NCBI RefSeq assembly: GCF_000813145.1
Contig: NZ_BAZF01000019.1
Location: forward strand, 1 to 64,000
DNA: 64,000 nt
Direction: 5' to 3'
Origin: Geobacter sp. OR-1
GTDB lineage: Bacteria; Desulfobacterota; Desulfuromonadia; Geobacterales; DSM-12255
Shown here: one piece after another, positions 1 through 8,008 of the stretch
How positions within the stretch are numbered: position 1 is the stretch's first letter
How the letters are laid out: the number at the start of each line of letters is the position of its first letter
Program-made: the position numbers and the translations under genes
The notes under the pieces: model-generated
Database searches by the model: none
Told to the model about the DNA's origin: nothing
What the model saw: the letters and a program-made list of their open reading frames with translations, nothing else

Positions 1-2
1 AA

Positions 3-2693
3 CCGCCGCAACCAAAGGAAAAGACACCGGCTCACACTGCGCCGGCCAGGCCGCTTACCGGCGGGAGTACCGTTGCACCGGCAGTGCCCAGGATAGCCCC
101 TTCTGTAGGCGCATCCCCCGCGTTAGAGCTTCCGGCAGAACCGCTCATCCGCGAGATTGCCGCTGCCCAGGAGGCGCAGATCAAGGCGCACGAGGCCTAC
201 CTCCGCCTGAGCGACGGCATCGCCAGGTCAATGGCCGATGCGATCGGGCTGCAGCTTTCCCTGCAGGGCGCTTTGGGCGGCGAACCGTTGCCAGAGACGC
301 CGGCGGTGACCGGCCCGAAAGACCCGGTGACATTCCGTCCCCCGGCCTTCGACCGCGATCTCTGCCTGGAGTTTGCCCGTGGCTCCGTGGCCAAGATGCT
401 CGGTCCGGCCTTTGGCGAGGCCGATACCTTTCCGACCAGGGTCAGGCTTCCGGACGAGCCGCTGATGCTGGTGGACCGGATTGTCACCCTGGATGGTGAA
501 GCCAGATCCATGACTTCAGGCCGGGTGGTGACCGAGCACGACATCCTTCCTGCTGCCTGGTACCTGGACGGCGGCCGGATTCCGACCTGCATCGCAGTTG
601 AGGCGGGCCAGGCCGACCTGTTCCTTTCAGGCTATCTCGGCATCGACTTCATTACCCGTGGTCTCGCGGTCTACCGGCTGCTGGACGCGGTGGTCACCTT
701 CCATCGGGGTCTGCCGGGACCGGGCGACACCATCCATTACGATATCAGGATCGAACGGTTCTTCCGCCAGGGGGATACCTGGCTGTTCCGGTTTCTGTTC
801 GACGCCACGGTGAATGGCGAGCCGCTTCTCACCATGCGGGACGGCTGCGCCGGGTTCTTCTCCGAAGAAGAGCTGGCCAGTGGCAAGGGAATCGTCAGAC
901 CCGCCCTGGATCTAAGGCCAAAGGCCGGCATCCGGCCGGACGACTGGCAGGAACTGGTGCCGATGGAGCGGGAGAGCTACAGCGCCGGGCAGCTGGACCG
1001 CCTCCGGCAGGGGGATCTTGAAGGCTGCTTTGGCGACCGGTTCTCGACTCTCGCAATCTCGGCCCCCCTGACCATACCCGGCAACAAGATGCAACTTGTC
1101 CACCGGGTTAATGAGATCGATCCGGCCGGCGGCAGGTACGGTCTCGGGATCATCCGCGCCGAGGCGGACATCCGGCCGGACGACTGGTTCCTCACCTGCC
1201 ATTTCGTGGATGATCGGGTCATGCCCGGCACGCTGATGTACGAATGCTGCCTGCACACTCTCCGGATCTTCCTGATCAGAATGGGGTGGGTGGCCGAGTC
1301 TAGCGGCGCGGTCTGGGAACCGGTCCCGGGAGTGGCGAGTGGCCTTAAATGCCGCGGCCAGGTGCTGGAGACCACCAAGGTGGCCGGTTACGAGGTAAGC
1401 ATCCGTGAACTCGGCTATGGACCGGAACCGTATGCCATCTGCGACGCCCTGATGTACGCCGACGGCCGTCCGATCGTTGAGATCACCAACATGTCGGTTC
1501 GGCTCACCGGTGCGACGAAAGAGAAGCTGGCGGAATTGTGGAATCCGGTAGGAGCACTGCTTGCCGCGCCAGACAGAGTTCAAGGGCGCCGCAAGCAGCG
1601 CCCCTACAATCCGGATATAATAAAACCTGCCATCTACACCAAGGAGCAGATCCTCGCCTACAGCAACGGCAACCCGTCGGCAGGGTTTGGCGAGCCGTAC
1701 CGGATCTTCGATTCCGGACGAAAGATCGCCCGGCTTCCCGGCCCGCCGTTCCAGTTCATGGACCGGATCACGGCACTCAGGGGAGAGCCGTGGCAGATGA
1801 AGGCCGGGGCCATGGCCGAGGCGCAATACGACCTCCCGGCTGATGCCTGGTTCTTTGCTGCTGAGCGCCAACCGGTCATGCCGTTTGCAGTCCTGCTGGA
1901 AACGGCGCTCCAGCCGTGCGGCTGGCTGGCCGCCTATGTCGGTTCGGCACTCACCACTCCGGCGGATCTTTCGTTCCGCAACCTGGGGGGGAGCGCAGTC
2001 CAGCATCGCGTCGTCACGCCGGAGAGCGGCATCCTCACCACCGCCGCAACCCTGAAAAAGGTCGCCACCAGCGGCGGCATGATCATCCAGGAGTTCGACT
2101 TCAGCGTTGCCGACCGCGACGGAGTCATCTACGAGGGTGAGACCATGTTCGGCTTCTTTTCCCGCGAGGCGCTTGCCAACCAGGTGGGAATCCGCGACGC
2201 CGCACCGTACAGCCCGACCAGGGATGAGACCGGTCGCGGTATCACCCTTCCCTACCCGGATGAGCCGCCGTTTCCAGAACAGAGGCTGCGGATGATCGAC
2301 CGGATCGAGCTGTTCGTGGCTGACGGCGGGCCGGCCGGTCTCGGTTATATCAAAGGTATCAAGGATGTGGACCCGGACGAATGGTTCTTCAAGGCCCATT
2401 TCTTTGAAGACCCGGTGACCCCCGGTTCACTTGGGCTGGAGTCGTTCCTGCAGCTGCTCAAGTATGCCGCCAGGGAGCGTTTCGGCATGCCGAAGGCAGC
2501 GGCAATCGCCCTGGGCGCCAGGCACAAATGGCTCTACCGCGGCCAGATCGTGCCGGCCAACAGCCGTGTCATTGTTGAGGCCTGGATCACCGCAACGGAC
2601 GAACATGCGCGGACTTTGACCGCGGACGGCCTTCTGTCGGTCGACGGCAAAGCGATCTACCAGATGAACCAGTTCACCGTCAGCGTGGAGTGA
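3..2693 (+). CDS. pfaC: PfaC-like polyunsaturated fatty acid synthase, C-terminal dehydratase part (5' end outside window)
   Basis: The reading frame is open to the left edge. The first ~30 codons are a Pro/Ala-rich linker, so the GTG at 84 is probably not a true start and the gene begins upstream. What remains is four FabA-type hot-dog repeats (counting from 84: about residues 115-265, 300-480, 530-690 and 715-869), i.e. two double-hot-dog dehydratases as in PfaC of omega-3 synthases. The second and fourth repeats carry the catalytic-type motifs WFLTCHF (His ~373) with MPGTLM, and WFFKAHF (His ~772) with TPGSL. The first and third carry the partner motifs EAGQAD and LLETALQP. In the known family these dehydratases set the cis double bonds during PUFA assembly in the cytoplasm. 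KS domains are expected upstream. oleA follows directly, suggesting that the product feeds hydrocarbon synthesis. Confidence 0.88.
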   Translation, partial: PPQPKEKTPAHTAPARPLTGGSTVAPAVPRIAPSVGASPALELPAEPLIREIAAAQEAQIKAHEAYLRLSDGIARSMADAIGLQLSLQGALGGEPLPETPAVTGPKDPVTFRPPAFDRDLCLEFARGSVAKMLGPAFGEADTFPTRVRLPDEPLMLVDRIVTLDGEARSMTSGRVVTEHDILPAAWYLDGGRIPTCIAVEAGQADLFLSGYLGIDFITRGLAVYRLLDAVVTFHRGLPGPGDTIHYDIRIERFFRQGDTWLFRFLFDATVNGEPLLTMRDGCAGFFSEEELASGKGIVRPALDLRPKAGIRPDDWQELVPMERESYSAGQLDRLRQGDLEGCFGDRFSTLAISAPLTIPGNKMQLVHRVNEIDPAGGRYGLGIIRAEADIRPDDWFLTCHFVDDRVMPGTLMYECCLHTLRIFLIRMGWVAESSGAVWEPVPGVASGLKCRGQVLETTKVAGYEVSIRELGYGPEPYAICDALMYADGRPIVEITNMSVRLTGATKEKLAELWNPVGALLAAPDRVQGRRKQRPYNPDIIKPAIYTKEQILAYSNGNPSAGFGEPYRIFDSGRKIARLPGPPFQFMDRITALRGEPWQMKAGAMAEAQYDLPADAWFFAAERQPVMPFAVLLETALQPCGWLAAYVGSALTTPADLSFRNLGGSAVQHRVVTPESGILTTAATLKKVATSGGMIIQEFDFSVADRDGVIYEGETMFGFFSREALANQVGIRDAAPYSPTRDETGRGITLPYPDEPPFPEQRLRMIDRIELFVADGGPAGLGYIKGIKDVDPDEWFFKAHFFEDPVTPGSLGLESFLQLLKYAARERFGMPKAAAIALGARHKWLYRGQIVPANSRVIVEAWITATDEHARTLTADGLLSVDGKAIYQMNQFTVSVE

Positions 2694-2698
2694 TACAG

Positions 2699-3742
2699 AT
2701 GAAGTATGCAAAGGTGTCCATCGAATCTCTCGGTTATGAACTCGGTCCGGTTGTAGTAACATCGTCCGAACTGGAGTCCCGTCTGGAACCGTTGTACAAG
2801 GCGCTCCGCTTCGTTCCCGGCCAGCTGCAGGCCCTGACCGGCATCCGCGAGCGCCGCTGGTGGGAACCGGGGTATCCGCTTTCCAAAGGGGCCATTGCCG
2901 CCGGCCGCAAGGCGCTCGATACCTGCCAGGTCACCCCTGCCGATATCGGCGTCCTGATCTATGCCGGTGTCTGCCGGGAACAGTTCGAACCGGCCACTGC
3001 CTGCAAGGTGGCTGCCGGTCTGGGGATCAGCGGCAACTGCGCAGTCTTCGACATTTCCAATGCCTGTCTCGGCGTTCTTAACGGCATCCTGGAGGTGGCC
3101 AACCGGATCGAGCTCGGGCAGGTCAGGGCCGGGCTGGTGGTCTCCTGTGAAAGCGCCCGCGAGATCAACGACCTGATGATTGCCGCCATGCTGAAGGAGC
3201 AGCGGATGGAACATTTCGCTGCATCTCTGGCAACCCTTACCGGCGGCTCCGGCGCTGTGGCGGTGCTGCTCACCGACGGTTCATTTTCAGGCGCAGGCAA
3301 GCGGCAACTGCTCGGCGGGGTTACCCAGGCGGCGCCGGAACACCATGACCTCTGCCTCTGGGGGGTAACGCCGGACGGACGGGGTGGATACACCCAGTCG
3401 ATGCGCACCGACGCGGTCAGTGTCATGAACTTCGGGGTGGAGCTGGGACGCAGGACCTGGGCGGCCCTGATGCACGAGCTGAACTGGCAGACATCCGGGG
3501 TGGACCGGATTGTCTGCCACCAGGTCGGCTCCGCTCACCAGAGCGCCATTCTCAAGACCCTCGGCATCCCCGAGGATAAAGATTTCACCACCTTCGAATA
3601 CCTGGGGAACATGGGGACCGTGTCTCTACCGCTGACCATGGCGGTGGCCGAGGAGCGCGACATCCTGGAAGCGGGGCAGAAGGTGGCGCTGCTGGGGATC
3701 GGGAGCGGGTTGAATTGCCTGATGCTGGGAGTACAGTGGTAA
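2699..3742 (+). CDS. oleA: OleA, acyl-CoA head-to-head condensing enzyme (thiolase/KAS III-like)
   Basis: A thiolase-superfamily protein of 347 aa. In the Ole pathway OleA joins two acyl-CoA chains by non-decarboxylative Claisen condensation to a beta-keto acid. The active-site Cys is visible in ISNACLGVLNG, with His/Asn-type C-terminal motifs in CHQVGSAHQSA and GNMGTVSLP. I chose ATG 2699 because GGAG lies 8 nt upstream; an in-frame GTG at 2690 overlapping the pfaC stop is less likely. It follows pfaC with no gap and precedes oleB by 27 nt, so all three probably share a transcript. FabH is the alternative, but the oleB, oleC and oleD neighbours decide for OleA. Confidence 0.9.
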   Translation: MKYAKVSIESLGYELGPVVVTSSELESRLEPLYKALRFVPGQLQALTGIRERRWWEPGYPLSKGAIAAGRKALDTCQVTPADIGVLIYAGVCREQFEPATACKVAAGLGISGNCAVFDISNACLGVLNGILEVANRIELGQVRAGLVVSCESAREINDLMIAAMLKEQRMEHFAASLATLTGGSGAVAVLLTDGSFSGAGKRQLLGGVTQAAPEHHDLCLWGVTPDGRGGYTQSMRTDAVSVMNFGVELGRRTWAALMHELNWQTSGVDRIVCHQVGSAHQSAILKTLGIPEDKDFTTFEYLGNMGTVSLPLTMAVAEERDILEAGQKVALLGIGSGLNCLMLGVQW

Positions 3743-3769
3743 AAACGGTTACGGCAATACAAGGATTTT

Positions 3770-4658
3770 ATGCAGTCAGCACTTAAAAGAGAATACCCCT
3801 TCACAGGTAAATTCCTCGACCTCGACGGCCTCCGCTACCACTACCTCGACGAGGGGAGCGGCCCGCCGGTGCTGATGGTGCACGGCAACCCGTCCTGGTC
3901 GTTCTATTACCGCAACCTGGTCCTGGCGCTCCGGGGCAACCGGCGTTGCATTGTCCCGGACCATATCGGCTGCGGACTCTCGGACAAGCCGGCTGACGAC
4001 AGGTATGACTACACCCTCTCCCGCCGGGTCAACGATCTCAACCGGTTGATAGCCCATCTCGACCTTAAGGACAAGATCACCCTGGTGGTGCACGACTCGG
4101 GGGGGGATGATCGGTATGGCCTGGGCGATCCTCAACCCGGAGCGGATCGAGCGGATCGTGGTGATGAATACCGCGGCTTTCCACCTTCCGGAAGCGAAAC
4201 CGTTCCCTTTGGGGCTCAGGATCTGCCGCGACACTTTTATCGGCACCCTGCTGGTGCGCGGCCTGAATGCCTTTGCCAGGGGTGCGGCCACCGTCGGCTG
4301 CAAGCGGAACCCGATGTCTCCGGAGCTGCAGCGCCTCTACTGCCTCCCTTACGATTCCTGGCAGAACCGGATCGCCACCCTCCGCTTCGTGCAGGATATC
4401 CCGCTTGCCCCCAGCGACCGTGGGTATGATATCGTCAGCGAGGTTTCCGACCGGATTGCACAGTTCCGGGAACTGCCCCTGCTGATCGTCTGGGGGGAAC
4501 TCGATTTCGTCTTTGACCGCTATTTCCTGGCCGAATGGCAACAACGCTTCCCGAATGCCGAGGTCCACTCCTATCCGGACTGCGGCCACTATATCCTCGA
4601 AGACGCCAGGGATGAGGTTGTCCCCCTGATCTCTGAATTCATCCAAAGGCCTGCCTGA
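3770..4658 (+). pseudogene. oleB: OleB, alpha/beta-hydrolase (beta-lactone decarboxylase), frame broken by one base
   Basis: OleB belongs to the haloalkane-dehalogenase-like alpha/beta hydrolases and decarboxylates the beta-lactone made by OleC to the alkene. The first frame (3770 to ~4105) has HGNPSWSFYYRN (oxyanion region) and the nucleophile Asp in VVHDSGG. The second frame (~4107-4658) continues as MIGMAWAILNPERIERIV and holds WGELDFVFD and the His in YPDCGHYILED. The join lies in a run of eight G at 4098-4105; with seven G the gene reads through as 295 aa. Start ATG 3770 has AAGGA just upstream. The break is either an assembly homopolymer error, a real mutation, or slippage at the tract. 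The strong conservation on both sides favours an intact gene in life. Confidence 0.85.
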
Positions 4659-4751
4659 TACTGCCGGGAACCGGCAACTCAGCAGTAACAAGCGTTACAC
4701 ACCTATTCCCACATTCCCTCTGCATGTGTTAGGTTTCTTGAAACATTTATG

Positions 4752-5861
4752 TCAGGAAAAACGGATCTCAAGGAGGGTCAGATCATCTTCCAGACGGATT
4801 CCGTTGGAGAAACTAAGCAGCGCCTGTTGCAGCGGCTCGACCCTGAGAGGGGTTTCGGGGTATCCCAGAACCGGCAGGAGCCCGATCAGCCCTTCCGGAC
4901 CGAGCATCTGTCCATGAGAGTCCTGGATCTCGACCGCCCCGTCGGTAAACAGCAACAGGCAGTCACCTGGAGCACAGTCAATCCGGCATTCATCGAATTC
5001 TGCGTTTTCTATCATGCCGAACGGTAATCCCTGAGTGCCCACCTCTTCTGCCCGGCCGTTGGCACGGATCAGCAGCAGCGAAGGGCCGCCGGCAGAGGCA
5101 ATCCTGACGCTCCTGTCGCCGGCATCCAATATTCCGCAGATTGCCGTAGCAAAGGACTCATCCCTGACGACCCGGCAGAGTTCACGGTTTATCTGCCGGG
5201 CAAACTCTGCCGGCTGCGTGAGGGTATGGCAGTAGCGGTTCCAGAGCGAGCTCAGATGCATGGTGTGGAGAGCAGCAGCAACCCCATGTCCCATTACGTC
5301 GGCAATAAAGAACCCGTATTTGTCGGGAGTGAGTTTACGAATGGCGAAATAGTCGCCGCCGATCATGTCGTGGGGGAGATAAATAGAGGTAAAGGCTACC
5401 CGGTTGTCATGCGGCAGGTCCTGATCCAGCGATAGCGTCTGAATTCGCTTTGCCCGCTCCAGGTCTGAGTAGGTTTCCGAAATATCGTGAAAGGTTTCCA
5501 CCCCGCCGACTACCGTGCCGGTCTCATTGTGCAGCGGGGCAACGGAAACCACCATGGGGATTCGATTCCCGTTTTTGCCCTGGCCGACAATAATCACCGG
5601 GCAGTTGCTCGGCCGGTCGGTAACCATGCTTCGATGCAGCGGGCAGAACTCCTCACCGCACAGGCACCGGCCATCTTTGTCCACATGGCAGAGAATGTTG
5701 TCCTGACAGCGGTGCCCAACCACATCGGCTGCGGCCCAGCCGGTTATCCTTTCAGCTGACTTGCTCCAGAAGATGATACGACGCTCCCTGTCGCAAACAT
5801 ACAGACCGTCGTTCAAAGAGTCCAGTATCACCTCCGGCATCGATACATTCGCCATTGCCAC
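4752..5861 (-). CDS. PAS domain - SpoIIE-type PP2C serine phosphatase (369 aa)
   Basis: The N-terminal ~130 residues form a PAS domain (LNDGLYVCDRERRIIFWSKS) with the Cys-rich insert common in deltaproteobacterial PAS sensors (NILCHVDKDGRCLCGEEFCP). A short linker follows, then a PP2C/SpoIIE domain from about 145, with metal-site motifs GGDYF, IADVMGHGVAAA, LFTDGAVE and a final DDLTLL. There is no membrane segment, so it should act in the cytoplasm, probably dephosphorylating a partner-switching anti-sigma-factor antagonist in response to a ligand or redox signal. No antagonist or kinase gene sits nearby, so the target is unknown. It runs opposite to oleB and diverges from the riboswitch gene, which breaks the ole gene order. 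Confidence 0.85.
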   Translation of the reverse strand: MAMANVSMPEVILDSLNDGLYVCDRERRIIFWSKSAERITGWAAADVVGHRCQDNILCHVDKDGRCLCGEEFCPLHRSMVTDRPSNCPVIIVGQGKNGNRIPMVVSVAPLHNETGTVVGGVETFHDISETYSDLERAKRIQTLSLDQDLPHDNRVAFTSIYLPHDMIGGDYFAIRKLTPDKYGFFIADVMGHGVAAALHTMHLSSLWNRYCHTLTQPAEFARQINRELCRVVRDESFATAICGILDAGDRSVRIASAGGPSLLLIRANGRAEEVGTQGLPFGMIENAEFDECRIDCAPGDCLLLFTDGAVEIQDSHGQMLGPEGLIGLLPVLGYPETPLRVEPLQQALLSFSNGIRLEDDLTLLEIRFS

Positions 5862-6011
5862 GAATCCCCCATGCGCAAGTTTGCCAACCCTGACGACATC
5901 GAAAGAATAACACTTTTCTAATCTTTGGCAAGCAGGCCGAGCGGGAACCGGCGCTGACAGCCATATTCACTGTATTTTCAATACGTTAAACTTCTCATTA
6001 ATCGGTTTTCC

Positions 6012-6040
6012 TTGACTTTTCCCGCTGCGTGCATTATCTT
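6012..6040 (+). promoter_or_regulatory. Sigma-70-like promoter upstream of the GEMM riboswitch
   Basis: TTGACT at 6012-6017, a 17-nt spacer and TATCTT at 6035-6040. A start near 6047 would place the whole riboswitch in the leader RNA. The rest of the 5862-6238 intergenic region holds only the riboswitch, its terminator and the divergent leader of the PAS-SpoIIE gene. Confidence 0.5.
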
Positions 6041-6060
6041 GCACCGACACATAAGTTTGA

Positions 6061-6150
6061 CCTGATACACGACAATACTAAACCATCCGCGAGGATGGGA
6101 CGGAAAGCCCACAGGGTCTCAACGAGACAGCCGGGTCGCCGAAATATCTT
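6061..6150 (+). ncRNA. GEMM-I class cyclic-dinucleotide riboswitch aptamer, likely GEMM-Ib (3',3'-cGAMP)
   Basis: The conserved GEMM core is readable: AAACC, a P2 hairpin CCATCC-GCGA-GGATGG with a GNRA loop, then GGGACGGAAAGCC, a CACAGG receptor, the P3 hairpin GTCTC-AAC-GAGAC and the closing GCCGGGTCGCCGA. By hand alignment to the Vibrio Vc2 aptamer, the base at the position equivalent to G20 is A (in CAATACTAAACC). The A20 form is the one established in Geobacter to prefer 3',3'-cGAMP over c-di-GMP. The 3' strand of the aptamer overlaps the following terminator, so ligand binding should favour read-through (an ON switch). The P1 pairing is short (GATA/TATC) and is my least certain helix. 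Confidence 0.82.
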
Positions 6151-6178
6151 CAGATATCTCGGGGACCCGGCTTTTTTT
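6130..6178 (+). terminator. Intrinsic terminator acting as riboswitch expression platform
   Basis: GCCGGGTC (6130-6137) pairs perfectly with GACCCGGC (6164-6171). An inner stem CCGAAATATC/GATATCTCGG has one mismatch, and seven T follow at 6172-6178. Its 5' arm is also the 3' part of the GEMM aptamer, so the two structures exclude each other. Confidence 0.85.
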
Positions 6179-6238
6179 AGCAGCGTTCATTATGACACGG
6201 GCCACTATTGCCGTACCAAAAAGGTTTAAGGAGGATCT

Positions 6239-7099
6239 ATGACAGAGATGAGTAAAAAGATACAGGAGATGGCAGTATTTATAGAATTTCTCGTCGGCTC
6301 GGGGCTGGCAATCTTCTTCCACCTGGTGCTGAACAATGAGCAGGCCGCCTACCTGATCTTCGGGCTGGGGATACTGTTGTCCCTGTTCACCTACCTGGTG
6401 CGCCAGGATATCGAAACAACCAAATCGCAGTTGATCGACAAGTATCATGATGCCCACGAGATCCCGTTTGCCCTGGCGCAGATCAGTGATGCCGAGTGCA
6501 AGATAAAGGCGAACGAGTTGATCGCCAGCACCCTGAAAAGCATCATGATCCTGCAGAATGGCTACATCCCGCTGGATGAGATCGAGTTCTACCTCGAAGG
6601 CGCCAGGCTCTCCGACCAGTCGCTTCACCAGATCAAGGCAGTGGACCCATTGACTTCAGGCTGGCTGAGCCGCGGGGCGCTGATCAATTTCTACCAGGCG
6701 AACCTGCGTGCCGTCAACCGAGGAGTCACCATCACCCGGATCTTTGTCACCAGCCGCGAGGAGCTTGGCGACAGCGATGTCCAGAAGGTGCTGCTGACCC
6801 AGTACAACGACTGCATCGATGTACGGATTGCCTTCCGGGACGAACTCCCGTCAACCTTTGACATCAGCGGCAGGGACACCAACAGTTCCTTTGACTTTGC
6901 CATCTATGACGATCGTGGCGTGACCGACGTCTTTGTGCAGACCGGCAAATACTACGGCAGAAAGACCTTTCAGCAGTCAGAAGTCGCCAAGTACCAGTAC
7001 CTTTACGAGCTGCTCGAACACAGCGCCCACCCGGTTAGACTTGAGAACGACCGGATTGTCCTGGCAAGCGAGCAGTTTTCCCTGGCATCGAACGGTTAG
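6239..7099 (+). CDS. Two-TM membrane protein of unknown function under riboswitch control (286 aa)
   Basis: I do not recognise a named family. Two hydrophobic helices lie at about residues 12-31 and 36-54, leaving a cytoplasmic domain of ~230 residues with mixed alpha/beta character. This domain contains WLSRGALINFYQANLRAV, RGVTITRIFVTSREEL and FDFAIYDDRGVTDVF, a pattern that recalls PLD-like sensor/effector domains, but I see no HKD catalytic motif. AGGAGG at 6229-6234 sets the ATG start. It is the only gene directly behind the GEMM riboswitch, so its expression should follow the dinucleotide level, and an AT-rich gap follows it. The role is unknown; a membrane-bound effector of the cGAMP response is an inference from the riboswitch alone. 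Confidence 0.75.
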   Translation: MTEMSKKIQEMAVFIEFLVGSGLAIFFHLVLNNEQAAYLIFGLGILLSLFTYLVRQDIETTKSQLIDKYHDAHEIPFALAQISDAECKIKANELIASTLKSIMILQNGYIPLDEIEFYLEGARLSDQSLHQIKAVDPLTSGWLSRGALINFYQANLRAVNRGVTITRIFVTSREELGDSDVQKVLLTQYNDCIDVRIAFRDELPSTFDISGRDTNSSFDFAIYDDRGVTDVFVQTGKYYGRKTFQQSEVAKYQYLYELLEHSAHPVRLENDRIVLASEQFSLASNG

Positions 7100-7364
7100 C
7101 AGTGGCTGACCAGGAATGAGTTTGCACCAAAATATTCGATAATATTTTATAAGCTTGTTTGTTTTTCAACAACTCTGACTCTGCACCGATATCACCTGCG
7201 TGCCTTTAAAATCAGATTAGCGCCATTTTCTTAAGAAAAATTATCCATATTTCCCTTTACATATTAATGGAACATAGTTTTAAATATACATAACAACAGA
7301 ACAAGCCAAATCCCCGGGGCCAGCAACTGACATGCCCGACAGGTTCAGGGACGAGGAGGATGCC

Positions 7365-7772
7365 ATGCTGACAAAATACCGGGAAGAGCTTATTACCGGG
7401 ATCGAAGAATTCGACGATCTGAACGAAGAGTTGTTCACCAAGGTAGAGGAACTAATGACAGAAGCGCGTAGCGGCAATGCCGGACAATGCCTGGGGCGGT
7501 TTCTCTGGTTCCTGCAACGCTACGTCCGCAAGCATTTCCGGGCCGAGGAACAGCTGCAGCGCAGCCTCGGCTTTTCGGGATATCCTGCCCATAAAGAGCA
7601 GCATGATCTGTTTTTCGAGCAGGTGAGTGAGTTGCAGGCGCGGTATGGCCGCGAGGGAAACAGCACCGTCTTGATTGTGTCGGTTATCAAGATGCTGTCG
7701 GACTGGTCAAAAACCCATATCAAGACCTTTGACCGGGAAGCGGCCAATTTCTTCCGAAAGGTCGGCGGATAA
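7365..7772 (+). CDS. Bacteriohemerythrin-like protein lacking the first His ligand (135 aa)
   Basis: A four-helix-bundle hemerythrin domain fills the protein; family members bind O2 at a di-iron site. Expected ligands are seen in KHFRAEE (His and Glu), HKEQHDLF (two His) and WSKTHIKTFD (His and Asp). The first ligand, normally the His of a D-x-Q-H-x-x-L-F motif, is Asn here (FDDLNEELF). Iron binding at that site may be lost or altered. I chose ATG 7365 because GAGGAGGA lies just upstream; the in-frame ATG at 7332 has no such site. It stands alone between an AT-rich 5' region (7100-7331, where I see no clear element) and a strong terminator. Confidence 0.8.
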   Translation: MLTKYREELITGIEEFDDLNEELFTKVEELMTEARSGNAGQCLGRFLWFLQRYVRKHFRAEEQLQRSLGFSGYPAHKEQHDLFFEQVSELQARYGREGNSTVLIVSVIKMLSDWSKTHIKTFDREAANFFRKVGG

Positions 7773-7804
7773 CACTACCCTTTCGAAATGAGCTGCAGCA
7801 GTTC

Positions 7805-7843
7805 ATAAAATGCCCTGCGGGACTCTCCCACAGGGCATTTTAT
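7805..7843 (+). terminator. Hairpin terminator after the hemerythrin gene, possibly bidirectional
   Basis: ATAAAATGCCCTGCGGG (7805-7821) pairs with CCCACAGGGCATTTTAT (7827-7843) with one mismatch. A-rich and T-rich flanks lie on both sides. Confidence 0.75.
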
Positions 7844-8008
7844 CGTCTAGGGGGGACCTTAGGGCACTGTTTCAAACCTATGGCCGATCAACAATGTCAC
7901 GACATCCCGAAAATCGAGGTTGTTTCAGGATATCAATGATAGTAGAGTTATTGGTCGCTCGCATTGAAGGGGCACTGTTATCTGCCATTTTGCACAGGAG
8001 GGGAGCCG

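Noticed and set aside
912-2399. Long minus-strand open frame (495 codons) opposite pfaC
   Set aside because: It mirrors codon bias of the true gene, has no domain pattern, and the sense strand has clear dehydratase motifs.
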